From JAIVGV01 sp035295985 (GTDB taxonomy: Bacteria; Acidobacteriota; Blastocatellia; Pyrinomonadales; Pyrinomonadaceae), in assembly GCA_035295985.1 (NCBI GenBank), contig DATHBT010000071.1:1-6133 (forward strand): 6,133 nucleotides of DNA, read 5' to 3'. The notes beneath the pieces are model-generated. The model searched no databases and was not told the DNA's origin. It saw nothing but the letters and a program-made list of their open reading frames with translations. Within the stretch, counting starts at the first letter, position 1; each line of letters starts with the position of its first letter. The position numbers and the translations under genes are program-made. Below are positions 1 through 4,580 of the stretch, piece by piece.

Positions 1-315
1 CTTCCCGTCCGGCGTCGGCAGGCTGACGGTCACGCGACCGCCCGCGGCCTTCTGCGTGAACTCCAACGGGGCGGCGGCGAGCGCGGTTCGCATTGCCAGC
101 GTGTTTAGCGCCACTGTCCGGTAGCGGCGCGGGACGATGAGCCGCGTCCCGGCGGGGGCGGCTGGTAGCCGCGCCTCGCTCACGTCCTGCCAGATCAGTT
201 CGGGGCCGTTGATCTGGGCCGCGGAGCGCGAGGCGTAAGAAAACAGACCTAAGAGGAGGGCGCAGACGACGAGCAGGCAGAGCAGCGTGGCGCGCGTTAA
301 ATTTTGAGGCTTCAT
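1..315 (-). CDS. Reprolysin-like secreted zinc metalloprotease, N-terminal fragment (cut by window edge)
   Basis: An ATG at 315 opens a frame with no stop down to base 1, giving 105 residues of a longer protein. Residues 1-33 form a signal peptide: a basic start, a long Leu/Val/Ala core at about 10-23, and likely cleavage after SAA (31-33), so the product should be exported. The mature start resembles the conserved N-terminal region of bacterial reprolysin-like (M12B-type) metallopeptidases of Acidobacteriota and Bacteroidota: IWQDV at 41-45, a 'R.I.P..YR...LN' segment at 58-71, APLEF at 82-86 and SLPTPDG at 98-104. The HExxH zinc site would lie beyond the window, so peptidase activity is inferred from this N-terminal pattern alone. 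A weak purine-rich AAAGAGAA lies just upstream of the ATG. The gene is divergent from the amidohydrolase at 706. It could be another secreted protein sharing this N-terminal region. Confidence 0.7.
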   Translation of the reverse strand, partial: MKPQNLTRATLLCLLVVCALLLGLFSYASRSAAQINGPELIWQDVSEARLPAAPAGTRLIVPRRYRTVALNTLAMRTALAAAPLEFTQKAAGGRVTVSLPTPDGK

Positions 316-357
316 CCGTGTTCTCTTTCTAAAAGCAGGTTAATGGCCGCAGTGTGA

Positions 358-389
358 ATCTTATTCAGGCCGGTTGAGCAATTCTTGAG
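358..389 (-). promoter_or_regulatory. Candidate activator-dependent promoter of the metalloprotease, with direct repeat copy 1
   Basis: Read on the minus strand, a -10-like TAAGAT lies at 358-363 with no recognisable -35. In the -35 position is a direct repeat, seen on the plus strand as TTGAG at 374-378 and again at 385-389, exactly 11 bp apart. A 10-bp gap separates the repeat from the -10. A direct repeat of one helical turn replacing the -35 is the arrangement known for PhoB-type class II activation. A related 19-bp sequence recurs at 4561-4579. Use of this site is inferred. Confidence 0.4.
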
Positions 390-412
390 GCGCGGGGCGG
401 GAATGTTGGGAT

Positions 413-431
413 TCGGTTGCAAGTCGGTTGC
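413..431. repeat. Tandem TCGGTTGC direct repeat, 11-bp period
   Basis: The octamer TCGGTTGC occurs at 413-420 and again at 424-431, separated by AAG, giving a perfect 11-bp period. Its CGGTTG core also begins the 371-389 repeat (at 371-376) and the copy at 4562-4567. It may be a second operator for a tandem-binding regulator, lying between the two divergent genes. The hexamer alone also occurs in coding DNA near 4266, so only the spaced pair is notable. Confidence 0.4.
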
Positions 432-436
432 GACGG

Positions 437-450
437 CGTTCTTTAGAACG
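437..450. promoter_or_regulatory. 14-bp dyad CGTTCT-TT-AGAACG, possible operator
   Basis: Perfect 6-bp arms (437-442 and 445-450) flank two T residues. This size of symmetry suits a dimeric helix-turn-helix protein. There is no T-run and the stem is short, so a terminator is unlikely. It lies about 120 bases upstream of the metalloprotease start and about 100 bases upstream of the candidate plus-strand promoter, so it could serve either gene. No regulator can be named. Confidence 0.3.
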
Positions 451-552
451 ACGGTTCGCCCGCCGAGCCTTTAGAGTCCTTCGTGCAATGCGCCGAACCC
501 TCGCCCCCGGCCGCGGCTCTGACGCCTTCAACCCGGCAACGCGGAGTGGCTA

Positions 553-582
553 TTGACATCCGCCTTTCGACGGAAATATCGT
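553..582 (+). promoter_or_regulatory. Candidate sigma-70-type promoter for the amidohydrolase operon
   Basis: A perfect TTGACA at 553-558 is followed, after 18 bp, by TATCGT at 577-582, which matches four of six bases of the -10 consensus. Transcription would begin near 589 and leave a leader of nearly 120 bases before the ATG at 706. The TTG of this hexamer is the first possible start codon of the downstream frame, which explains why an automatic caller might extend the gene back to here. Confidence 0.45.
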
Positions 583-666
583 GGCGCGGCGTCCCCTTCG
601 TTACTGTTTACGGAAAACTTCCTGGCGGCTTCGCGCCGGCCTTCGTCGCGCCCGTGTGTTGATCAC

Positions 667-695
667 GGGAGGCTGTCGAATCTCCCTGTTAAGGG
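667..695 (+). promoter_or_regulatory. Leader with mutually exclusive short hairpins near the amidohydrolase RBS
   Basis: GGGAG at 667-671 can pair with CTCCC at 682-686. The overlapping CCCT at 684-687 can instead pair with AGGG at 692-695, which is the only Shine-Dalgarno-like sequence for the ATG at 706. The two pairings exclude each other, so the leader could alternate between an open and a masked ribosome site. The stems are only 4-5 bp, so chance is a real possibility. Confidence 0.2.
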
Positions 696-705
696 CAGCA
701 ACCAC

Positions 706-2145
706 ATGAGAATCAAACTCCCCGTCCTTCTTCTCCTCTGCTTTACCGTCAACTCCTTCGCTCAAGCGCCCGAACGCCAGCAGTTCGTCCGCGTCGAAGC
801 GCCGACGGTCGTGCTCACACGCGTGCGCGTGATCGACGGCACGGGCGCGGCACCGCTCGAAGATCAGACGCTCGTCATCGCCGGCGGCAAGATCGTGTCG
901 GTGGGGGCCGGCTCAGCCGTGAAGCCGCCGCCGGACGCGCGCGTGTTAGACCTCGCGGGCTACACGGTTCTGCCCGGCCTCGTCGGGATGCACAACCACC
1001 TGTTCTTCCCGATGGGCGGGTCGCCGCCCATGTACTCGAACATGGGCATCAGCTTCCCGCGCCTCTACCTCGCGCTCGGCGTCACCACCATCCGCACGAC
1101 CGGGAGCGTCGCGCCCTACGCCGATCTCGAAATCAAACGGCTCATCGACGCGGGCCGCATGATCGGCCCGAAGATGCACGTCACCGCGCCCTACCTCGAA
1201 GGCCGCGGCGCGTTTACGCCCGTCATGCGCCAGCTCACAGGGCCGGAAGACGCGCGGCGCATGGTGAACTTCTGGGCCGACGCGGGCGCGACCTCGTTCA
1301 AGGCCTACATGAACATCACGCGCGAAGAGCTGCGCGCGGCCGTCGAGGAGGCGCATAAGCGGGGCCTGAAGGTGACGGGCCACCTCTGCTCGGTCGGCTA
1401 CCGCGAGGCCGCCGAGATCGGTATCGACAACCTGGAGCACGGGCTGCTCGCCGACTCCGAATTCGTCCCCGACAAGAAACCGGATCAGTGCCCGCCCGGC
1501 AGCGCGGTCAGCGCGAGCCTGCGGCAACTGGACATCAACGGCCCCGCCGCCAAAGAGACGATCCGCGCGCTCGTCGCGAAGAACGTGGCGATCACCTCGA
1601 CGCTCCCCGTCTTCGAGGCGGGCGGAGCGCCCCTGGCCCAGAGCGGCATCGGCGCGGCGAGCGCCTTGCTGAACCCGCGCGTGCTGAACGTGATGTCAAC
1701 CGATGCGCGCGTGCGCTATTTGCAAGCCCGCGCGCGCGTCTCGTCCGAGTCGAACTACGTCGCGCTGCTGCGCAAGGCGATGGACTTCGAGCGGGCGTTC
1801 GTGCAGGCGGGCGGTCTGCTCGTCACCGGCCCCGACCCGACCGGCAACGGCGGCGTCGTCGCGGGCTTCGGCGACCTGCGCGGCGTGGAGCTTCTGGTCG
1901 AGGCGGGCTTCACGCCCGTGGAGGCGATAAAGATCGCCAGCCTCAACGGCGCGCGATTACTCGGCGAGGACGCGCGCATCGGCTCAATCGCAGCGGGCAA
2001 GCAGGCCGATCTCGTGGTCGTCAAGGGGAACCCGGCGGCGAAGATCTCCGACATAGAGAACGTGGAGATCGTGTTCAAGGACGGCGTCGGGTACGACTCG
2101 GAGAGGTTGATTCAGTCAGTGCAGGGTCTGGTGGGGATACGTTGA
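706..2145 (+). CDS. Exported metal-dependent amidohydrolase
   Basis: This 479-residue protein belongs to the amidohydrolase superfamily (imidazolonepropionase/prolidase-like branch), which hydrolyses amide or peptide-type bonds at a one- or two-metal centre in a TIM barrel. Residues 1-19 are a signal peptide with a Leu-rich core and likely cleavage after NSFA, so it should act in the periplasm or outside the cell. An N-terminal beta-sandwich segment (about 35-90) contains VIDGTG. Then come the metal ligands in the expected order: H96 and H98 in GMHNH, K199 in SFKAY (candidate carboxylated lysine), H226 in VTGH, H245 in LEHG and D377 in VTGPDPT. The C-terminal segment ASLNGARLLG...GSIAAGKQADLVVVKGNP is typical of the superfamily. 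The ATG at 706 is chosen over a TTG at 553 because it gives a proper signal peptide and because the upstream 51 codons look non-coding. AAGGG at 691-695 is a weak, distant RBS. The substrate cannot be told; secreted dipeptidase-like activity is plausible. Confidence 0.9.
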   Translation: MRIKLPVLLLLCFTVNSFAQAPERQQFVRVEAPTVVLTRVRVIDGTGAAPLEDQTLVIAGGKIVSVGAGSAVKPPPDARVLDLAGYTVLPGLVGMHNHLFFPMGGSPPMYSNMGISFPRLYLALGVTTIRTTGSVAPYADLEIKRLIDAGRMIGPKMHVTAPYLEGRGAFTPVMRQLTGPEDARRMVNFWADAGATSFKAYMNITREELRAAVEEAHKRGLKVTGHLCSVGYREAAEIGIDNLEHGLLADSEFVPDKKPDQCPPGSAVSASLRQLDINGPAAKETIRALVAKNVAITSTLPVFEAGGAPLAQSGIGAASALLNPRVLNVMSTDARVRYLQARARVSSESNYVALLRKAMDFERAFVQAGGLLVTGPDPTGNGGVVAGFGDLRGVELLVEAGFTPVEAIKIASLNGARLLGEDARIGSIAAGKQADLVVVKGNPAAKISDIENVEIVFKDGVGYDSERLIQSVQGLVGIR

Positions 2146-2158
2146 GGATGGACTTAAC

Positions 2159-2164
2159 AGGAGG
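2159..2164 (+). promoter_or_regulatory. Perfect Shine-Dalgarno AGGAGG deciding the start at 2172
   Basis: AGGAGG ends seven bases before the ATG at 2172. An in-frame ATG at 2148 has no such signal and its codons would include the AGGAGG itself, so 2172 is the better start. It is one of the strongest ribosome binding sites in the window, suggesting good expression of the small protein. Confidence 0.7.
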
Positions 2165-2171
2165 GCTGAAG

Positions 2172-2357
2172 ATGGGACAGGGCGGCGACCGGGGCAAAGG
2201 CCCCAACAAGACCGGAACGCAGCCGGTCGTGGAGAAGAAAGACTACCCCAACCCGAAGGCGGGGAAGGGCGGCTCGGGCCAGGGTTCCGCGAAGTCGAGG
2301 CAGGCCGGCCCGAAGAAGGCGGCGGCGAGGACGACGAAAAAGTCCAGGGATAAGTAA
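2172..2357 (+). CDS. Small Lys/Gly-rich basic protein, function unknown
   Basis: This 61-residue protein lies 26 bases after the amidohydrolase stop and probably shares its transcript. I do not recognise a family. It holds 12 Lys and 4 Arg against 4 acidic residues, a net charge near +12, with many Gly, Ala and Ser, one Tyr and no Trp, Phe or Cys. It has no signal peptide or membrane segment. The sequence should be largely disordered, with a neutral Gly-rich first half and a Lys/Ala-rich tail (about 41-61, ending TKKSRDK) that resembles the tails of nucleic-acid-binding proteins. Binding DNA, RNA or the ribosome is inference from charge only. The strong AGGAGG at 2159-2164 and the clean stop favour a real gene; low complexity and small size argue for caution. 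Confidence 0.6.
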   Translation: MGQGGDRGKGPNKTGTQPVVEKKDYPNPKAGKGGSGQGSAKSRQAGPKKAAARTTKKSRDK

Positions 2358-2362
2358 GCGCG

Positions 2363-2414
2363 CGCCGGGCCGCCGCGCGGGAGGGCCGGCGGCAAAACGA
2401 AGCACGGCCCGGCG
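2363..2414. terminator. GC-rich inverted repeat, possible terminator of the amidohydrolase operon
   Basis: CGCCGGGCCG at 2363-2372 is the exact reverse complement of 2405-2414, with a 32-base interval. A competing hairpin pairs GCCGCC (2369-2374) with GGCGGC (2388-2393). It starts six bases past the stop of the small protein. No T-run follows, so it is not a classical intrinsic terminator; it may halt transcription by structure or protect the 3' end. GC-rich DNA produces such repeats by chance. Confidence 0.3.
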
Positions 2415-2539
2415 AGGCGGCACTTAACGTGAAGGGCATACCCGTGCCGACCGGGCCGGCCTGTTAACGGCAAGCATCCGAACTCGACTCGGCGTCACCT
2501 TCACCCGCAGGACGCCGCGCCTGACGAGTCACGCGCGCC

Positions 2540-2554
2540 GCGGGTGATGCCCGC
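2540..2554. terminator. Short hairpin GCGGG-TGATG-CCCGC after the minus-strand operon
   Basis: Five perfect GC pairs flank a five-base loop, about 30 bases past the stop of the winged-helix gene as read on the minus strand. It lacks a T-run. It may contribute to ending the minus-strand transcript, but support is weak. Confidence 0.2.
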
Positions 2555-2582
2555 CGTCAACCTTGATATTTGCCCCGCCGCT

Positions 2583-2867
2583 TCAGCCCGCGGCAGCTCT
2601 GCCGCGTTCCTCGCTGATGTCGGCCCAGCCGCGCGCGGGTTGGAGCAGGAAGCTGCCCGGCGCGTCGTGCTGCGGCACGCGGGCGACCGCCTCGCGGTTC
2701 TCCAAACGATCCACGGCCTCCCGCGCGTCCTGCTCGGAGAGTCCGACGGCCGACGCCACAGACGCTTCGCTCACGCCCTCCCCCTCGAACTCTGCGCGGT
2801 GCTCGTAGAGCCACGCGAGTATGCGCTCGCTCTTCTCGTCGTGCCTCGGCCTGCTCTCGTCCGCCAT
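2583..2867 (-). CDS. Small winged-helix-like protein, last gene of the TPR/ankyrin operon
   Basis: This 94-residue cytoplasmic protein has the pattern of a winged helix-turn-helix domain. Helix 1 is SERILAWLYEHR (13-24); a short helix 2 is SEASVASAVG (33-42); helix 3 is SEQDAREAVDRLENREAV (44-61), in the recognition position, with the hydrophobic spacing and the 'L.....V.R' ending seen in MarR/LexA-like folds; a beta wing could be formed by VARVP and GSFLLQP (61-77). There is no ligand or dimerisation domain, so DNA binding, or protein binding through the same fold, is inferred. The ATG at 2867 is chosen because AAGGAG (2874-2879) lies six bases away; a GTG at 2870 would be only three bases from it. 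The gene begins 21 bases after the ankyrin stop. The tail (about 82-94) looks disordered. Confidence 0.75.
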   Translation of the reverse strand: MADESRPRHDEKSERILAWLYEHRAEFEGEGVSEASVASAVGLSEQDAREAVDRLENREAVARVPQHDAPGSFLLQPARGWADISEERGRAAAG

Positions 2868-2873
2868 CACAGA

Positions 2874-2879
2874 CTCCTT
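2874..2879 (-). promoter_or_regulatory. Shine-Dalgarno AAGGAG for the winged-helix gene
   Basis: Read on the minus strand, AAGGAG ends six bases before the ATG at 2867 and three bases before the adjacent in-frame GTG at 2870. Spacing favours the ATG. The site lies in the 21-base gap after the ankyrin gene, consistent with co-transcription and separate ribosome loading. Confidence 0.65.
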
Positions 2880-2888
2880 TCCGGCGCG

Positions 2889-3251
2889 TCAGTGCGCCTC
2901 GTCGTCAAACTCCTCATTCAGCCTCGCCAGCCCGTCGCGGTACGACTTCTCCTCCGCCCGTTCGAGCAGCGAGACGACCTCCGCGTGCCGCCCGGTCTCG
3001 GCGAACCTGCGCGGCGTCCAACCGTTTTTGGCGCGCTCGAGCGGGGCCGCGCCGTGCGCCAGCAGCATCTTGACTATCATGAAGTGGCCCCGCATGGCCG
3101 CGAACATCAGGGCCGTGTCGCCGCCCGCGTCGCTCGCGTTCGGGTCGGAGCCTTCTTCGAGCAGCCTGATCACGCGGTCGAGGTCGCCCTCGAAGGCCGC
3201 GTGCATGAGGAGCGTGCGCCCCTCGACGTTCTTGTTGAGCGAGTCTCGCAT
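2889..3251 (-). CDS. Ankyrin-repeat protein (three repeats)
   Basis: This 120-residue protein consists almost wholly of ankyrin repeats, a protein-binding scaffold. Repeat 1 covers about 9-41 (GRTLLMHAAFEGDLDRVIRLLEEGSDPNA). Repeat 2 covers about 42-74, with DTALMFAAMRGHFMIVKMLLAHGA. Repeat 3 covers about 75-101 and is degenerate (GWTPRRFAETGRHAEVVSLLERA). Each shows the TPL/TAL-type turn, the paired helices and the G.DPN or GA.P loop of the fold. The tail (102-120) is charged and acidic (EEFDDEAH). With no signal peptide it should be cytoplasmic. It starts 24 bases after the TPR/TonB stop and ends 21 bases before the winged-helix start. Only a weak GGAAAAC lies before the ATG, so translation may depend on the upstream gene. 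Its partner is unknown; the two operon neighbours are the first candidates. Confidence 0.85.
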   Translation of the reverse strand: MRDSLNKNVEGRTLLMHAAFEGDLDRVIRLLEEGSDPNASDAGGDTALMFAAMRGHFMIVKMLLAHGAAPLERAKNGWTPRRFAETGRHAEVVSLLERAEEKSYRDGLARLNEEFDDEAH

Positions 3252-3275
3252 GTTTTCCGGCCGCCCGAACCCCCT

Positions 3276-4496
3276 CTAACGTCTGACTGGCACGGGGCCG
3301 ACGACCACGGTGGAGGTCGTCGTGTAGAACCCGTGGACGATCTCGCCCGACATCTTGACGGGGCGCCCGCCGACGAGCGTCGGCATGAACCTGGCTTTTA
3401 GCGCCGCACGCTCCGAAGGCTTCTTCATCACCGCGTCGCCCTCCACCATCCGCGCGCTCTCGACCTCGCCGGCCTCGTTCACCACCACGGCGATGCGGGC
3501 CGTGACGGCCCCCGCGCGCCCGCGCATGGCGGCGGCGGGGAACTCCGGTGACGGGTTGCTGATCACTTTGCACATGAAGGCCTCGTGCGGGAGGGCGACC
3601 GGCTCCGGTTTCGCCGCGGCGTCGGCGTACAGGATTTCGTTGGCGCGCGCCTCCACCCTTTCGGCCTCCCCCTTCTGCTTGTCCTTGTGCAGGAAGCAGG
3701 CGAGGCGCTGCAAAGCCTCGCCCACCCGCCGGTGGGACGGCCCGTGCGCGCGCTCCCTGATCTCGGCGACGCGGCGCAGCAGCGGGACGGCCTTGCCCGG
3801 CCGGCCGTTCGTCCGGTAGAAACTCGCCAGGCTGTTGAGAATGCTGACGACCTGTTCGTGCGACGGCCCGTGCGCCCTCTCCCTGGCCGACAGGGCGCGC
3901 AGGTAGAAGCCTTCGGCCTCCGAAGGATCGCGCTTCGAGGCGCTGAGGATGGCGAGGCGTTCGAGCACCCCGCCGGCGATGCCGGCCTCTTCCCCGGACG
4001 CCTTCTCGAAGGCGGGCAGCACCCGGCGCAGGAGCGGCTCGGCCTCGTCGTACTTGCCTTTGGCCCAGTACTGCTCGGCCAGGTTAACGGCCGCCGCGGC
4101 TGTGAGCTGATGGTCGCGCCCGAGCGCCTTCTCCCTGATCTTCAGCGCGCGCCTGGCGAGCGGCAGCGCCTCGTCGTACTTGCCCTCGGCGTAGAGCCTC
4201 ACCACCTGCGCGCTCAGCCTCCGGGCCTCGGCCGGATCGTCCGTCTGCTCCTGCTGCCGCGCGGCGACCGGTTGCAGCAGGAGGGCCGCCGCCAGCAACA
4301 ACACGCCGATAAACTTCCCGCACATTTTCGATCTTTCATCCCCGACGGCGGTCGCGCCGTCCGCCCCGCGACGTTCGGCCTTCGGTGTGAGGCCCACGGG
4401 GCGGCCGTCGAGCAGCATCTCCTGCCCGCCCGTGTCCGGCCGGAACGGCCCGAACTCGTAACACATCTGGGCGGCTTCGCGCGCCTCGCCTTTCAT
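3276..4496 (-). CDS. TPR protein with TonB-type C-terminal domain, carrying an in-frame OmpR-type winged-helix stub
   Basis: From the ATG at 4496 the frame encodes 406 residues; an internal ATG at 4325 gives 349. Numbering from 4325, residues 1-22 are a hydrophobic signal sequence (IGVLLLAAALLLQPVAA). Then come four to five tetratricopeptide repeats of the kinesin-light-chain type (about 35-232), with a 42-residue period and motifs GKYDEAEPLLRR and AHGPSHEQV. A TonB-like C-terminal domain follows (about 250-333: PSPEFPAAAMRGRAGAV, VNEAGEV, RFMPTLVGGRPV). The proline-rich span of true TonB is absent, so it is more likely a periplasmic scaffold than an energy transducer. The 57 extra residues from 4496 begin with a piece resembling the start of an OmpR/CadC-type DNA-binding domain. 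The 4496 start has a good RBS (AAGGAAG, 4504-4510) and a TATAAT promoter; the 4325 start has only a weak GAAAGA. The longer form would turn the signal sequence into an internal membrane anchor. First gene of a three-gene operon. Confidence 0.85.
   Translation of the reverse strand: MKGEAREAAQMCYEFGPFRPDTGGQEMLLDGRPVGLTPKAERRGADGATAVGDERSKMCGKFIGVLLLAAALLLQPVAARQQEQTDDPAEARRLSAQVVRLYAEGKYDEALPLARRALKIREKALGRDHQLTAAAAVNLAEQYWAKGKYDEAEPLLRRVLPAFEKASGEEAGIAGGVLERLAILSASKRDPSEAEGFYLRALSARERAHGPSHEQVVSILNSLASFYRTNGRPGKAVPLLRRVAEIRERAHGPSHRRVGEALQRLACFLHKDKQKGEAERVEARANEILYADAAAKPEPVALPHEAFMCKVISNPSPEFPAAAMRGRAGAVTARIAVVVNEAGEVESARMVEGDAVMKKPSERAALKARFMPTLVGGRPVKMSGEIVHGFYTTTSTVVVGPVPVRR
4325..4496 (-). 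other. Remnant or stub of an OmpR-type winged-helix domain at the front of the TPR gene
   Basis: Residues 11-40 of the long form read MCYEFGPFRPD...LLDGRPVGLTPKA. This closely follows the opening of OmpR/CadC-type domains in acidobacterial regulators (YEFGPFRLD...L.DG.PV.LTPKAF). In that fold this part is the N-terminal beta sheet; the three helices, including the recognition helix, should follow LTPKAF. Here they are missing, and after ERRGADG the frame enters the signal sequence of the TPR protein. A 6-bp-stem hairpin (4344-4361) sits in the junction. The simplest reading is an internal deletion or fusion that kept the promoter, RBS and start of a regulator gene. The stub cannot bind DNA as the family does. 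Confidence 0.6.
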
Positions 4497-4503
4497 GTCT
4501 GTT

Positions 4504-4510
4504 CTTCCTT
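4504..4510 (-). promoter_or_regulatory. Shine-Dalgarno AAGGAAG supporting the start at 4496
   Basis: Read on the minus strand, AAGGAAG ends seven bases before the ATG at 4496. It is much better than anything before the internal ATGs at 4466 and 4325, so translation probably begins at the winged-helix stub. Confidence 0.55.
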
Positions 4511-4534
4511 ACCTACGGGGGGACGGTGCCGCCC

Positions 4535-4543
4535 ATTATAGCA
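4535..4543 (-). promoter_or_regulatory. Extended -10 promoter (TGCTATAAT) of the TPR/ankyrin/winged-helix operon
   Basis: Read on the minus strand, a perfect TATAAT (4535-4540) is preceded by TGC (4541-4543), the extended -10 motif. Transcription would begin near 4528, about 30 bases before the ATG at 4496. The -35 position (about 4558-4563) reads CGGAAC, a poor match, as is usual where an extended -10 or an activator makes up for it. The repeat at 4561-4579 lies directly upstream. Confidence 0.6.
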
Positions 4544-4560
4544 AATACAGGCTACCCGTT

Positions 4561-4580
4561 CCGGTTGAGTGATTCTTGAA
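4561..4580 (-). promoter_or_regulatory. Direct repeat copy 2 (TTGAG-N6-TTGAA), shared with the metalloprotease promoter
   Basis: Positions 4561-4579 match 370-388 at 17 of 19 bases (CCGGTTGAG, two differences, ATTCTTGA). TTGAG at 4565-4569 and TTGAA at 4576-4580 are 11 bp apart. Both copies have the same orientation relative to the gene they precede, 55-65 bases before the start codon. Here the gap to the TATAAT is 24 bp rather than 10, so the geometry is not identical. Confidence 0.45.

Larger units (their letters stand above)
316..705. other. Divergent intergenic control region
   Basis: This 390-base stretch separates the minus-strand metalloprotease from the plus-strand amidohydrolase. 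I see no convincing gene in it. A plus-strand reading frame continuous with the amidohydrolase runs back to a TTG at 553, but its residues look random and the TTG is part of a TTGACA promoter-like hexamer. The stretch holds two direct repeats with 11-bp spacing (374-389 and 413-431), a 14-bp dyad (437-450), a candidate promoter (553-582) and a leader with two competing hairpins. It is less GC-rich than the flanking genes, as expected of regulatory DNA. Confidence 0.7.
2358..2582. other. Convergent intergenic region with GC-rich inverted repeats
   Basis: The plus-strand pair ends at 2357 and the minus-strand operon ends at 2583, so termination from both sides is expected here. It contains a 10-bp GC-only inverted repeat (2363-2372 with 2405-2414) and a short hairpin (2540-2554). 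Neither is followed by a T-run. No gene is convincing; frames crossing it are very Arg/Pro-rich, as random GC-rich DNA gives. Confidence 0.6.

Noticed and set aside
553..705. Extension of the amidohydrolase by 51 codons to a TTG start
   Set aside because: The TTG is part of a TTGACA promoter-like hexamer, the residues look non-coding, and the ATG at 706 gives a clean signal peptide.
1488..2171. Plus-strand frame continuous with the small basic protein but extending back inside the amidohydrolase
   Set aside because: It is an Arg-rich out-of-frame reading of the amidohydrolase; only the part after the AGGAGG at 2159 looks like a gene.
2544..3401. Long plus-strand frame (285 codons) opposite the ankyrin and winged-helix genes
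   Set aside because: Its residues are Arg/Ala/Val-rich with no domain, and the opposite strand encodes clear ankyrin repeats with proper starts and operon spacing; it is a high-GC antisense shadow.
2914..3573. Minus-strand frame (219 codons) overlapping the ankyrin gene and the end of the TPR gene
   Set aside because: It is a shifted reading of both genes, very rich in Arg, Gly and His, with no domain.
3585..4541. Long plus-strand frame (318 codons) opposite the TPR/TonB gene
   Set aside because: The minus strand has periodic TPRs and a TonB domain; the plus frame has no motif and reads through the minus-strand promoter.
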